Assembly (NCBI GenBank): GCA_030710605.1 | Contig: CP092882.1 | Span: 14,327,677-14,391,676 of the forward strand | From: Cordylochernes scorpioides | Lineage: Eukaryota; Arthropoda; Arachnida; Pseudoscorpiones; Chernetidae | Direction: 5' to 3' | DNA length: 64,000 nt | Shown here: piece after piece, positions 21,483 through 33,668 of the stretch | Position numbering within the stretch: the stretch's first letter is position 1 | Layout of the letters: every line of letters starts with the position of its first letter | Notes under the pieces: model-generated | The model's database searches: none | What the model was told of the DNA's origin: nothing | What the model saw: the letters and a program-made list of their open reading frames with translations, nothing else | Position numbers and translations under genes: made by a program

Positions 21483-22737
21483 GTGGAATTGGGATTTGAA
21501 AACAAATAAAGCATTTCAGGATCTTAAAGAGTCACTAACAAAAGAGCCATGCTTGGCATATTACAACTTGAACTCACCAACTGAATTAATCACAGATGCA
21601 AGCCCTATCGGTCTTGGAGCAGTATTAATACAAACACAACAAAATGGCATTAAAAGACCCATTGCATATGCCAGCAGATCCTTAACTGATACTGAAAAAA
21701 GATATTCACAAATAGAAAAAGAGACATTGGGATGTGTATGGGCAATTGAACATTTTAACACCTATATTTGGGGAAGGAAATTTGTGTTAAAAACAGATCA
21801 CAAACCTCTAATCTATATGCTGAATCCTAAAAATGGAGCTGTTTTGCCTCCAAGAATTCAAAGATTGAGTTGGAGATTACAACCATATGACTTTGAAATT
21901 GAATTCATTCAAGGAAAGCAAAATATTGCAGATATATTTTCAAGACAACCTCTTTCTAACACAAGTGATGAAAAATGGCTGGAGGACTATGTTCATAAAG
22001 TCTTATCCATCACTTCTGAAGAGCTTCAAGCACTGTCTTTGAAAGAGATAAAAGTTTGTACAGAGCAAGATCCTTTGTTTCAAAAACTGAAAGATATGGT
22101 TCAAAAGGGAGTTTGGCCATATCCTTTGAATGAAGAATTCAAATGTTTTTATAAGTTTAAAGATGAACTCTCAATTTTTGATAATCTTATCTTAAAAGGA
22201 AGTAGAATTTTGCTACCTTCAAAACTAATAAAGAGAGTCTTGAGAATTGCACATGAAACACATCAAGGAATGACAAGAACCAAACAACTGTTAAGAGAAA
22301 AATATTTTTGGATAAACATGGACTTTGACATTGAAAATTTGATTAGAAACTGTCCAATTTGTGTAAGGAATCAACCATTGATAAATGATCAACCATTGCA
22401 AATAGTTCCGTTACCATCAAAACCTTGGATGAAACTTGGAATTGACATAGTTGGTCCAATTGGCCATCATTATGTTTTAACAGTGATCGACTACTATTCT
22501 TCATATCCTGAAGCAATGATAATAGAAGACATTTCCAGCAAGACAATTATTAAAAAATTGATGGAGATTTTTGCAAGACATGGTTATCCACATGAAGTTG
22601 TAACAGATAATGGCTTACAGTTTGTAAGTACATCAATGGAAAGATTTTTAAAAGAATGTGGAATCAGGCACATCAAAGCCTCACCCTATTACCCAAAAAG
22701 TAATGGGAAGATAGAAAGATTCCATAGATTTTTCTAA
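21483..22737 (+). CDS. RNase H-integrase part of element 2 polyprotein
   Basis: Continuation of the polyprotein in the shifted frame, without an ATG of its own. RNase H starts with TDASPIGLGAVL and includes YSQIEKETLG and KTDHKPL. The integrase zinc-binding HHCC domain (HETHQGMTRTKQ...CPICVRN) follows. The catalytic core has Asp in GIDIVGPIG, Asp in VTDNGLQFVS and Glu in NGKIERFHR, so the D,D-35-E triad is complete. The frame ends at 22,735-22,737 just past the catalytic Glu, at a run of five T (gatttttct) where the conserved continuation is in a third frame. Confidence 0.9.
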
Positions 22738-23528
22738 AGAAACAATTCAATTCAAGTTCTGAAAAAGGGAAAGATTGGAAAGAAGATTTATCCAGAATTT
22801 TAATGTCTTACCGAACTACTCCAAACAGATCTACAGGAAAGACTCCAGCATTCCTATTATTTTCAAGAGAAATCAAAACTAAATTAAGCTCACTTGTTAA
22901 TGATGCAGAAGAAGATGAATCCAACATCAAAGAATTCAATATGGTCTACAAAGAAAAAATGAAAACATATAATGATATAATTCGGAAAGCTAGTCCTCAT
23001 AATTTTGAAATTGGAAATTTAGTTTATGTGGCAAATCCAAATAATGGAAAACTTGATTCAAATTTCAGATCAGAACATCATGTCATTCTTGAAAACACTT
23101 CAATAAATTCTTTTAAATTAGTCAACACTAAAAATGGGAAAATAATTCATAGAAATGCTAAACATTTGAAACATGTTCCTACTCAAGAGACCAATCAAGA
23201 CATTTCTGACTTGATTCCAGAAGAGAGCCAGGAAAATCTTAGTTCAGATTCAACAAGAATTGAACACCTCAACTCTTCTGATGTACAAATAACAGATGAT
23301 AATTCCTCAAACCAAGACAAGGACACTTCTTTAAACCGACCAAGTTCAAGTAGAACAGGGTCTACATTTAGCCCAGTTGTTTCAGATAGACTTGATGCCG
23401 AGGCTCTTCACCAGTTGCCACCAGAGGTTTCTCCACCCTTGCCGACTACCAAGGAACCCGTGATCACCAGGAGTGGAAGAGTCGTCAAGCCATCATCAAG
23501 ATATAAAGACATGATTCCTTTCATTTAA
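22738..23528 (+). CDS. integrase C-terminus of element 2
   Basis: Third piece of the same polyprotein, open to a TAA at 23,526-23,528. It contains the SYRTTPNRSTGKTPAFLLF block that normally follows the integrase core. It continues with a C-terminal small-barrel-like region (VYVANPNNGK...HRNAKHLKHV), and a Ser/Thr/Pro-rich tail ending RSGRVVKPSSRYKD as in many Ty3-like elements. No start codon of its own is needed. Confidence 0.85.
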
Positions 23529-23541
23529 AGGAAGGAGGGAA

Positions 23542-23715
23542 TGTAGTATTCTGTGTTTTAAAATATATTATAGATCATCATCATAAACAATAAAATACGA
23601 TGTATAATGTAAACAACGTGTTGATGTAAAAATATAAATATAAAGTGTAATAAATAATTTGTAATAATAATTTCATCTGGTGAGTAATGTTTAATTAAAT
23701 AATAACTATACAACA
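23542..23715 (+). repeat. 3' LTR of element 2
   Basis: Identical by eye to the 5' LTR, followed by the right copy of the ATCCC target duplication. Confidence 0.93.
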
Positions 23716-23720
23716 ATCCC

Positions 23721-26500
23721 TATTCAAATATGTCCAAACCAAATTTTAAAAATTTTGTTTGAAAACGAATAAAGAAAAAAATATATATTTAGCTTGTTAT
23801 ATAAACATTCAAGAGCAGAAATTTCGAAGGAAGCAGAACGACAAAAATATATATTATATATATTAAATGAATACCTATTTAAAATAAATGAATATGTGTT
23901 TTAGAATTAAATATATTACTATATAGTTAATAAATGCATATTTTGAATTTCATATTATATGGAACAATTTTATGGAACAATATATAACTATACATGATGA
24001 AAGAGCGCCATTTGTATTCGAAATTAAGAACTATATTCCGCGCTTATTTTTCTTTTTTTTCTTTTAATTAACAATTCTTCTAATATAATAGCAGAACATG
24101 AATATATAAACATACTAGAGTAAATAGTTTACACCTTTTAAATATATAACTATCTCTAGGGCTAATACACTATTTTCATAATAATTTTTATATATAGTGA
24201 ATCTATTAACATTAATATTCAGTTTTATTCAAAATATGTTCAATTTGAGCACAAATATTTACATCACACACACTAATTGGCGTTCTACCAGATGAAATAT
24301 TGGTAAAATAAATGATATTTTGATCCAATATATGCCTTTTTAATTAAACACTAATATATATTCCTTCAAATAAATTATTACATACTATAAATTCATCTTA
24401 TAATGTAAATTCATAGATTATATTTTTTACCAAAAGACATTCAAATTAATATATTTAAATTTGATTCAATGTAAAATATAAAATAAAATTCGAAAATAAA
24501 TTTAAAATTAATATTATCTCTCTCTCCATTAATATTTATTTCATTTTTAAAAATAATTAATATTATGAGTCTATAATATATGCATGTTTTTAAAATGAAT
24601 TTATATAGCTTAAATTGAATTAGGTTCCTGGATATCTAGATTATATGAAAATATATATAAATGGGTAAAAAATATATATATAAATTTATTTTGCTTTTGA
24701 AAAATATCGTCATTTTAAATTTATAATTTATTCAAGCCTTGAATTATGGTGACTTAATATTAAATATATTTACACATTTATTCGTGATTCAATAATTTAA
24801 ATAAAGGATTATTCTTTCAATTTTCGTTTGTTTTATTTTCCATCTTGTAAATTGAATTAGGTTTATTCATTTATTACGTATATATCAACACAAGCCTAAG
24901 GCATCGTCTGGTAAAAGGGAATAGATTTCTGCGGTTTCACAAGACATTTTCCTCAGGCGATTTTGAAAAAAAAATCTTTTGGAAAAAATGTTGGACTCCT
25001 AACAACATCATAAAAACGTGTCCATTATGCGGCAAGGTTCTTTTTAAAAAGCAGATAAAATGGCTCTCAGACGAATATATTTCTATACATTAAAATTTTG
25101 GTTTTAAATTTAAATATATATATATATAACTTTTATTTTAAAATTCAATATATTGTAATTCTAAAATATAAAGCAATAAAATTTAAATTTTATTCTAAAT
25201 ATATCATATCATGAATTTTTGTCGATTATTATAAATATATTTTATAATTCAAGTTAAGTAATTTTATATTTGATTTGAAAAATAAATATTTTTAATCGTA
25301 TATATAAAATATTATATGATATTGGGGTAAAATTTGTGTACTTCTGTTAATATCGAATTATATTTTATTTCACTTTTAATACTTATAATAATTTTAAATG
25401 TACAAGAAGATTAATCAAACATTATTTTTATTGATTTACAAAAGAGAGAACAAAATAAAACTTATAACTTAGTAAAAACAAAGGAAAACTTATCTTATTA
25501 CGGTTAGCGTCTATTTACTTGTGATCTTACACACATACTCTGTGGGAACAATTAATTAAACTTAAAATATATATATAACATATTTTAAATGTACGTTATA
25601 CTTATAATAAATACGATCATTTATCTAGAATTATTTTATGTATATTGAAATATTCAAAAATATGATTTATAAAAATATTTAATATATCATAAAACACACG
25701 CACTTGCTTGCTTTAAAAAAAAGCTTAGATTTTTCAAAACTATATTGTTCCTTCTTTTTTTTCTGAAAGTTTGGAAATTGTGTTTCGATATTTTAAAGAA
25801 CAGGAAATTTAGTTCGAATTCAAAAGAATTTAGAAAAGTTTTTTTTTCTTCCGTTGTTGAAAAATCTCAAATTCCACAATAGTGTTCAATCAAAGGGCTT
25901 ATTTAATAATTTACAATTCTGAGTAGCTGCGTTGTCAATTCAATTTCAAAAGTTTTTTTTTAAATAGTTCGCAGAATTTAGATTTTTTTGACAAATAAAA
26001 TTACCTGGAGTTTTAAAATAAATTAGAAATAAAGAAGTAAATATTTAATCCTTTTTTTTTCAAAATATTTTTATTATTATATATTATTTTATTTTATCTG
26101 TATATATTTTTAAGCTAAAATAGTTTTTAGTATAAAGAAATAGTCAAATATAAAAATATCAAACTAACATAATTTTTATTTATTTATTCTAAAAAAATAA
26201 ATTCGGAAAAAAAAGTTCTATATATGTGTAAATATATTTACATAATATATATAATTATTGAAATATAGGTTTGATTTAATAAAAAAAAATGTTACAATAT
26301 ATTCTCAAGTATAAAATTCAAAATATATACTTCTATCTAATTTTGCATATTCACAATTCTTTTTAATACTATTAACATCAGAAATCTCTATTTTAACAGA
26401 GAATGTAACTATGAGAACCAATATATTATGAAATACGAGTAAATTTCTTAGATACACGTAGGTTTATTATATTATTTTTTTTACTTATCCTTTTAGTCTA
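23721..26500. other. AT-rich, no gene seen
   Basis: Very AT-rich with many (TA)n runs. The only recognisable piece is 24,285-24,352, which carries gaaatattggtaaaataaat and tccaatatatgccttttta, one end of the repeat described at 40,316 and 49,565. Confidence 0.5.
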
Positions 26501-26502
26501 AA

Positions 26503-26709
26503 TTAGACAAGATCTTGGAGGACGTGCTCGTAAAGAAGCTCAAGAACTCTTCTTGGTTCTCTGTACAGGAATCTTTTGTCCTTTCCAATGCAATTTAGTA
26601 AATGTTGGGGAGTGGCCTCTTCGGTTTTGCACCTAGTGCACATGGGGAAGCTTTTGCCTCCCTCTTTATAGACTAGAGGGAGCAGGTGACCAGATTTCCA
26701 TCTGGCCAA
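26503..26709 (-). pseudogene. LINE ORF2 C-terminal fragment
   Basis: 68 residues reading ARWKSGHLLPL, then C-X2-C (CTRCKTEEATPQHLLNC) and a tail ending LQDLV. The R-x-G-H...C-x-x-C...H-L-x-x-C pattern is the region after RNase H in jockey/I-group LINEs. Nothing upstream survives. It differs from the R1-like family at 13,827-15,790 but resembles the scraps at 45,552 and 53,985. Confidence 0.65.
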
Positions 26710-27003
26710 CTGTGTCGATTCCCTTCTGTTTAGTTGGAGGGTCTGTTTTTTGGGGGTTTTCTACCTGGTACCAAGAATGATGGAAACTATCTCTATCGTG
26801 GAATATTTCAATACGTTATAAGTAATACATATAATACTAGATGAAATGACAAAGGAAATACCCAGTTTCCCTGAGTACATTTTTATCCAAGTTTTTAGAG
26901 AAAAGTTTATAGAGAAATAGAGATCCCCCTTTTTATTTTTAAGATCAAATTCCAAATAGGATAATTTAATATAAATTATTAACTGATTATTTAAACCACT
27001 AAT

Positions 27004-27360
27004 ATCTGTGATAAAATTAATTCGAAACTATTATAGACGCGAATGATTCTTTTTTTTTTAAATATACAATTTCTACTGTTCTTACTGCAATGGAAAAATA
27101 AATGGGAGCGCCTGGCTCATCAGTGGTGAACCCTCCCAGCGGTTTGTCCATTTTAAACTACCATTCGAAACTATTTATAGACGCGTATGTTTCTTTTTCA
27201 AAAATATACAATTTATACTGTCCTTACTGCAATGGAAAAATTAATGGGAGGGCCTGGCTCATCAGTGGTGAACCCTCCCAGCAGTTTCGCCAGTTTAAAC
27301 TACCATTCGAAACTATTATAGACGCATAAGATTCTTTTAAAAATAAAACAATTTATACTG
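27004..27360 (+). mobile_element. MITE family 2, tandem copies with ~142-bp period
   Basis: ttcgaaactat begins units at about 27,021, 27,165 and 27,306, so at least two and a half units lie head to tail. Each unit has the terminal segment, actgcaatggaaa, GGGAG...CTCATCAG and GTTTCGCCAG. Tandem rather than single-copy layout is unusual for a MITE. Confidence 0.7.
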
Positions 27361-27489
27361 TCCTTACTGCAATGGAAACAAAAGACAACACAAGAAACGC
27401 TGGTACAAAGAGGACCTTATATACATAGAGCAGTATAGAAAAAACACAAGTCGGGGAGAGGAGCTTGTTTATATAAGACAATCAAAATT

Positions 27490-27735
27490 CAAAACTATTT
27501 TAAAGGAGTATGATTCTTTTTGAAATTAAACAATTTCTACTGCCCTTACTGCAATGGAAAAATTAATGGGAGGGCCTGGCTCATCAGTGGTGAACCCTCC
27601 CAGCGGTTTCGCCAGTTTAATATTTTCAGTGCAGTAAGGTCGGTAGAAATTGTTTAATTTCAAAAAGAATCTTACGCCTTTAAAATAGTTTGGAATTTTG
27701 ATAACAGATGGCGCGCTAGTGCATCATATAAGACA
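27490..27735 (+). mobile_element. MITE family 2 copy with both inverted ends
   Basis: The left arm (aatttctactgcccttactgcaat, 27,529 on) and right arm (cagtaaggtcggtagaaatt, 27,632 on) are inverted. It ends cagatggcgcgctagtgcatcata. Confidence 0.65.
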
Positions 27736-27741
27736 ATGATC

Positions 27742-27778
27742 GTACAAGCTTTCGGGTAAAACGTCCTTCTACGGATAG
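27742..27778 (-). ncRNA. hammerhead-like motif, family b, degenerate
   Basis: On the minus strand CCGTAGA, a short hairpin (AGGACG...), then CCCGAAAGCTTG. GAAA and the AGCT palindrome are kept; CTGATGA is eroded to CCGTAGA. GTACAAG / CTTGTAC arms reach 27,795. Confidence 0.3.
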
Positions 27779-28025
27779 AAGAGCGTCTTGTACTTAAGCC
27801 TTGTACGATTGTCCTCTTATATAAACAAGCTTTTTTTCCTGACTTGTGTGTCTTCTTCTATATCGAATAGGTAGATTATCGATGTATTAATACTGCAGTA
27901 TGTAAATAAGATCTGCTTTGTATCAGTGTTTGTACACCAGTTGAAAGTCCGAAGGTTCAAAAGCATGTGAAACCATTCTACAATTAAATAAACTTTTCGA
28001 CTTCACTTTTTTTCTCTCGTGGTAT

Positions 28026-28940
28026 ACATTCACGGACAAAACTTAAGGAAGTTGTACCTTTTACCATGTATATCGGGATTCTGACAATAGCTCTGAAAGA
28101 TACACTCATGGACAAAACTTAAGGAAGTTGTACTTTTTAGCATGTATATCGGGATTCAGACAATACCTCTGAAAGTTACACTCATAGACAAAACTTAAGG
28201 AAGTTGTACCTTTTACCATGTATATATCGGAATCAGACAATAACTATGAAAGATACACTCATGGACAAAACTTAAGGAAGTTGTACCTTTTAGCATGTAT
28301 ATCGGGATTCTGACAATAACTCTGAAAGATACACTCATGGACAAAACTTAAGGAAGTTGTACTTTTTAGCATGTATATCGGGATTCAGACAATACCTCTG
28401 AAAGTTACACTCATAGACAAAACTAAAGGAAGTTGTACCTTTTACCATGTATATATCGGAATCAGACAATAACTATGAAAGATACACTCATGGACAAAAC
28501 TTAAGGAAGTTGTACCTTTTAGCATGTATATCGGGATTCTGACAATAACTCTGAAAGATACACTCATGGACAAAACTTAAGGAAGTTGTACCTTTTAGCA
28601 TGTATATCGGGATTCAGACAATAACTCTGAAAGATACACTCATGGACAAAACTTAAGGAAGTTGTACCTTTTAGCATGTATATCGGGATTCTGACAATAA
28701 CTCTGAAAGATACACTCATGGACAAAACTTAAGGAAGTTGTACCTTTTACCATGTATATCGGGATTCAGACAATAACTCTGAAAGATACACTCATGGACA
28801 AAACTTAAGGAAGTTGTACCTTTTAGCATGTATATCGGGATTCTGACAATAACTCTGAAAGATACACTCATGGACAAAACTTAAGGAAGTTGTACCTTTA
28901 ATCATGTTTATCGGAATTCAGATAATAACTCTGAAAGATA
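28026..28940 (+). repeat. 76-bp tandem array
   Basis: About twelve units of the same repeat as 1,197-1,690, all of the longer aaacttaagg type. Two-unit higher-order variants (acaatacctctg, atatatcggaatc) recur. An unrelated expansion of the same monomer shows the array forms repeatedly. Confidence 0.9.
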
Positions 28941-29340
28941 TTACAGCTACCTTTATTGAAGACACACGAGTTAACCAAGTGTGAACAACCTCTGTCTCCT
29001 TAAAAAAAAAAAAAAAAAGACAACCGGGAATATAAAATACTTTCTATTTCCTTAAGTTTTGTCAATATATGAGTGTTTATGTATGGGATTATATTATTGA
29101 ATTTCAACAGTCAATTATAAGAATAAAAACTTGTAAATCTTTGTTTGTCTTTTTTTTATATACCTGAATCCAGGAAGCATAAAGAACATTATTAAGTCAT
29201 CTTATCTTGAATTTTATCTTCGCATAACTCTAAAATTTTAAATAGTAATCCTTCTTCCAATATTCTGGGAAAAAAAACCAGACGATTGGCGACATCAAAA
29301 TATCAAACTTCCTTAAGTTTTATCTATGAGGGTATACCTA
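28935..29340 (+). mobile_element. tail and inverted terminus of the tandem-array element
   Basis: Tail attacagctacctttattg, a poly-A run, then an inverted terminus ttccttaagttttgtcaata...gagtg ending about 29,076. A second inverted terminus at 29,308-29,335 (cttccttaagttttatctat) suggests another copy lies beside it. Confidence 0.65.
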
Positions 29341-29583
29341 ATTAAAGATGTTTTGTTGAAAAATATACTTCCCAAGAATTATACACCGATCCACAATATT
29401 AAAAATTCATTTACTTAATTTCTTCAACGCAGGGAGAGATTGAGAATACTTTTATTATATTTTCAAATAAGAAATATAGATTTTAATATATATAGATATA
29501 GAAAATAAGAGAAAATGATGATAAATTAAGAATCGTGCAACTAAAAGTTGCTGATGGCTTGCACCATCTATCGAAATAAATAT

Positions 29584-30321
29584 TGCCACGTGGAAAATTA
29601 GGAAAGACAAAAACTTCAGGAGGAAACAAAATTTATTTTAGGCAAGGACAAACTATGAATTGTAAACAAAAGATAAGCCACGAGGGAAATTTACAGAGTC
29701 GCAAGATATAAACATAAAAATGACCAATCTGTTAATAAAAAATTATAAAATTAATAAATACTATGTTACATAGCTTCTTCCCTATGGGAGCTGTGACCCA
29801 CAGCTAGCAATTATTGTAGATACTAACATGAATCTGACGTGCTTCTGCCAAGGATTCCATCGAAGTCTTGGAACTTTGTCCCTAGTACCTTTGCGTCCTT
29901 TTCCTTGCGGCGTGAAGAGCGGCTTTGTCGTCGTATCGTCGTCTATAGGGACATCGTCATCTTCGAGGGAAGTCTCGGCTTTAGCACGGTGGTGGAATCC
30001 TGGAGTCAGTCTCCGAAAATGTAGATCACAGCACCCATGGCTTCAATGTCTTCTCGGCGTTCTTTGGTTTGTCTTCCTTAACTTACCCAGCATCTCCACC
30101 AAAATGCCACGTGGAAAATTAGGGAAGACAAAAACTTCAGGAGGAAAAAACAATTCATTTCAGGCAAGGACAAACTATGAATGGTAAACAAAAGATAAGC
30201 CACGAAGGAAATTTACAGAGTCGCAAGATATAAACATAAAAATGACCACTCTGTAAATAAAAAATAATAAAATTAATAAATACTATGCTACATAAATAAA
30301 ATTATTGAATACTATGTTACA
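29584..30321 (-). mobile_element. miniature LTR element (TRIM-like or deletion derivative)
   Basis: 738 bp flanked by ATAT (29,580-29,583; 30,322-30,325). Minus orientation: 5' LTR 30,321-30,105 (217 bp), internal 30,104-29,771, 3' LTR 29,770-29,584 (187 bp). The LTRs start TGTAACATAG and end CCACGTGGCA. Just inside is TGGTGGAGATGCTGGG, a plausible tRNA primer site. The interior keeps an open minus frame of about 70 codons that stops 15-20 bases before the 3' LTR. That looks like the C-terminal end of a lost polyprotein, so a deletion derivative is more likely than a true TRIM. Confidence 0.75.
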
Positions 30322-30380
30322 ATATCAACTAATCGTTGAATTGGCCGAATACCGTTTCTCGATTAATCAAGAAAAGCTAA

Positions 30381-30420
30381 CCACGTACGCGTTTCGGGCT
30401 GTTGGTCTTCGTCAACGTGG
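30381..30420 (-). ncRNA. hammerhead-like motif, family a
   Basis: 40 nt on the minus strand: CCACG, TTGACGA, a hairpin, GAAA, CGCGTA, CGTGG. Helix I (CCACG/CGTGG), GAAA and palindromic helix III (ACGCGT) are intact. C3 of the core is T, which should disable cleavage. Confidence 0.5.
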
Positions 30421-30440
30421 TGTAAGCTGTACCTTAACGA

Positions 30441-31530
30441 CAAAAAAAAAAAACTGGCCTTTGAAGCATCTTTAGGAACCATTGAACAGGTAATGAAATA
30501 GGTGCAGAAAGAGAAAATGTATATTTTCAATAAGAGACTATATCCAAACTATAGAATTATTTCGTAAATGCATATTTGCATATCATATTATTTATAGCTA
30601 AATACATTATAAGAATGGTGTATTTAGAAGAAAAGGTATACAATTCATTTACATGACTATTCACCTCTTATAAAAGAACACAATAAATATTTAACACAAA
30701 AAATTGTCCTTTTTTTACCTGAAGCGAAATATTTGTTTCCAAAAAAAAGCCAATTAAATACCAATTTCCTCAATCTATTCAGTGCATGGAAAAATTTGTG
30801 AAATGAGATTTTGGACGAAATTTTTGTTGAATGAGAAATGAATTGAGAGGAAATTGAAAATTCCTTTATTTATCTAATTGAATAACATGGTAGAAAATAA
30901 GATCAAGGTAAAAATTGATTGATATTCAGAGAATTGGATTGGTTAATTCTTTTATTTCATCTCCAATATCTATTTTTAGCTCACTAGTAATATCTTGTTG
31001 TGTTTGTGGATTGTGTGATCTATATAGATAATACCGTAACAGAGTTTTCCATTGTAAAGTCCTGAGCTATCTCCTCCGAAGATTCTGAACTACACATAAC
31101 AATCTATATACCAAAAATTTCGTTATTTTTTTCTTCGTATGATAGGCCTGTTTTTATTTTCCTAATGTTAACAGTTATTTTTATTTTTTAATTTAATCTA
31201 TTTTACAATCGTAGATTTTTTGCATTTATCATCATCAATTCCTTTGTTTTGAAATGCGTAAAAATGTGTTTTGAATTAATATATATTTCTGATTCATTTG
31301 ATTATGTAAGTACTTTGTTATAGTTTTTCATTTAAATATATAAATTTTTCGAATTGTAGATTGAATTATTACTTTTATTCTATAATAATTATCTTTTATA
31401 AGTGTTTGTTATAGTTTTTCATTTGAATTTAGCACAATTTTTGTATCTGGTTATCTTTTTTGGCATCTTTTCATCTCTCTTTGGCATCTTTTTTTTTTCT
31501 CATTAATAAGACCTAATCCAAATAATTTAA
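30441..31530. other. AT-rich, no gene seen
   Basis: Nothing recognised. Poly-T and AT-rich runs dominate. Confidence 0.5.
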
Positions 31531-31534
31531 TAGT

Positions 31535-31640
31535 GTGTGACGTTTCAGCAACAGCATCAGACAAAAGAATAAATGAACTAAAGAATAAAATCTCATTTTT
31601 TCTTTTGTCTGATGATGGTGACATTTGGATTAGGTCTCAT
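31535..31640. repeat. short inverted repeat with family d hammerhead-like arm
   Basis: The minus arm (31,535-31,567) reads TGT, CTGATGC, a shortened helix II, GAAA, CGTC, ACA. The plus arm (31,607-31,622) has TGTCTGATGATGG but no GAAA. The pair resembles 490-662. Confidence 0.4.
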
Positions 31641-31714
31641 TTTTTTTTATTAATTTGTTATAGTTTTTCATTTGAATTTAGCTCCATTTTTGTGTCTTAT
31701 TTCTTCTTTATATT

Positions 31715-32990
31715 AAAACTTAGAATTAAGCTTTGCTTTTTTATATACATGTTTATTACACATTTAGCAATACCTTTTCTTTATATTTGCTCTTATTTAC
31801 TCATTTTTTTACTCTTTCACAATCAGATTTTGAAAATGGCTAAATGGCTCCACTTGTCCCTATTTGCTTTTGTAGCTTTTTTTATATAAAAAAAAATAAA
31901 ACTTAGAATTAGGCATTGCTTTTTTATAGACATGTTTGTTACACATTTAGCAATACTTTCTCTTTATATTTGTCCTTATTTATTCATTTATTTACTCTTT
32001 CACAATCAAATTTTGAAAATGGCTAAATGGCACCACTTCTCCCTATTTGCTTTTGTAGCTTTTATTTAAAAAAAAATATTAAAACTTAGAATTAAGCATT
32101 GCTTTTTATAGACATGTTTGTTACACATTTAGCAATACTTTCTCTTTATATTTGCTCTTATTTACTCATTTTTTTACTCTTTCACAATGAGATTTTGAAA
32201 ATGGCTAAATGGCACCACTTCTCCCTATTTGCTTTTGTAGCTTTTCTTATATAAAAAAATTAAAACTTAGAATTAGGCATTGCTTTTTTATAGACATTTT
32301 TGTTACACATTTAGCAATACTTTCTCTTTATATTTGTCCTTATTTATTCATTTATTTACTCTTTCACAATCAAATTTTGAAAATGGCTAAATGGCTCCAC
32401 TTCTCCCTATTTGCTTTTGTAGCTTTTATTTAAAAAAATATATTAAAACTTAGAATTAAGCATTGCTTTTTTATATACATGTTTGTTACACATTTAGCAA
32501 TACTTTCTCTTTATATCTGTCCTTATTTATTCATTTATTTACTCTTTCATAATCAAATTTTGAAAATGGCTAAATGGCTCCACTTCTCCCTATTTGCTTT
32601 TGTAGCTTTTCTTATAAAAAAAATATTAAAACTTAGAATTAAGCTTTGCTTTTTTATATACATGTTTGTTACACATTTAGCAATATATATACCAAAATAT
32701 TTTTTTGAATACTTAACTCTTTTAGTGAATTTTTGTCAGGGGGGCTGCAAAAGTGCCGTACTTATGCAGTATTTTGATGCTTTTCCTGTGAAAAGGATAA
32801 TGAAATTTAAAATTAAGCTTTGCTTTTTTATATACATGTTATTTACACATTTAGCAATTTACACACGGAAAAATTTTGGAATATTTAACTTTCTTGGTGA
32901 ATTTTTGTCAGGGAAGCTATGGACTGCCGTAATCATGCAATATGTTGATGTTCTTCTCATAAAAAATATTTGGGTTTAGAATTGGGCTTT
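31715..32990 (+). repeat. ~182-bp tandem array
   Basis: Units starting aaaacttagaattaag at 31,715, 31,897, 32,081, 32,262, 32,444 and 32,627 (181-184 bp apart), followed by two shortened units at about 32,800 and 32,970. Open frames across it encode hydrophobic peptides only because the units are T-rich; stops and frame changes argue against coding. Confidence 0.85.
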
Positions 32991-33356
32991 GCTTTTTTAT
33001 ATACATATTATTTGCACTTTTTTTTTCATCAATTGTTTCCTCACATGCTTGGAATTTTCTTTTTATGCCTGTCCTGGCTTTCAGTTTTATAGTTTTCCTC
33101 TGCTTGGTTCTTATTTTACCTTTTTTTTTTCAGCGTCTTCTGTCATGCCTCGAAAAGGCCGTGGAGGACTCACTCCCCTAACAGCTAGGCGTGCTAATAT
33201 GACTCGCCGCAGACACAAAACCCCAATTGCTATTTCTCTTGTTTACTTTTTTACTAATGCCTATAATTTTTCACCTGAAAGATTTTTTATTTTGTTTGTT
33301 ATTCAATAAATTATTATCACTTATTTTTGGTCTTCTTTTTACTTACTTATTTTACT

Positions 33357-33668
33357 GGGGGTTGGTGGAAGGATGGTCTAAGCCGTTGGTTTTCGATCGC
33401 TACGACCCGGGTTCGATTCCCGCATTGGGCACTTTTTTCTGAAAAATTAAAAAAAAAATGCTCCAATGGCTTCCGATTCTTGCAAAAGTCCAACCCCACC
33501 AGCAAGCGCAAGTAATCAAACGGGGCTCTGGCTCATTTGTAAATGCAAAGTCGAACTGCTTTTCACATGTTTAGACATGTGGTGTACTTACAGTTAAAGC
33601 AGTCGCCTACTCTACCCACCATGATTATCAAGGCCTGTACCACGTGTACTAGGGATAAGCAAAAAAAA
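33357..33668 (+). mobile_element. tRNA-derived SINE, full-length copy
   Basis: The head is tRNA-like: A-box-like ggatggtctaagccgttgg and a B box gggttcgattcccg (33,410-33,423), as in Leu/Ser tRNAs. A conserved body follows (caaaagtccaacccc, gacatgtggtgta, ccaccatgattatc, taccacgtgtactaggg) and an A-rich tail. RNA polymerase III transcription is expected from the boxes; mobilisation would depend on a LINE. Other copies: 37,336-37,634, 41,749-41,885, 52,020-52,318, 53,322-53,495. Confidence 0.8.

Larger units (their letters stand above)
19112..23715 (+). mobile_element. LTR element 2: complete Ty3-like, two frameshifts
   Basis: 4,604 bp with identical 174-bp LTRs (TGTAGTATTC...TACAACA), a target duplication ATCCC at 19,107-19,111 and 23,716-23,720, and a primer-binding-site-like TGGCGACGAG a few bases after the 5' LTR. 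A polypurine tract (aaaggaaggaggga) lies just before the 3' LTR. All domains of an autonomous element are present in the order gag, protease, RT, RNase H, integrase. Confidence 0.95.
29535..30440 (-). mobile_element. hammerhead-bearing repeat split by a miniature LTR element
   Basis: 29,535-29,583 (gttgctgatggcttgcaccatct...) and 30,326-30,440 are the two halves of the repeat that is uninterrupted at 50,625-50,815. The LTR element at 29,584-30,321 sits between them with an ATAT duplication. The repeat looks like a Penelope-type terminal repeat. Confidence 0.6.

Noticed and set aside
27102..27329. Reading frame FYCPYCNGK... through MITE family 2 copies, with a C-x-x-C pair
   Set aside because: The C-x-x-C comes from the inverted arm, occurs in both orientations, and the frame is broken differently in each copy.
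32479..32979. 166-codon hydrophobic frame, membrane-protein-like
   Set aside because: It is a run through T-rich 182-bp tandem units; other units carry stops and frame changes.
33357..33430. Functional tRNA gene
   Set aside because: A and B boxes are present but there is no acceptor-stem pairing, and the sequence continues into a body shared by five dispersed copies; it is a SINE head.
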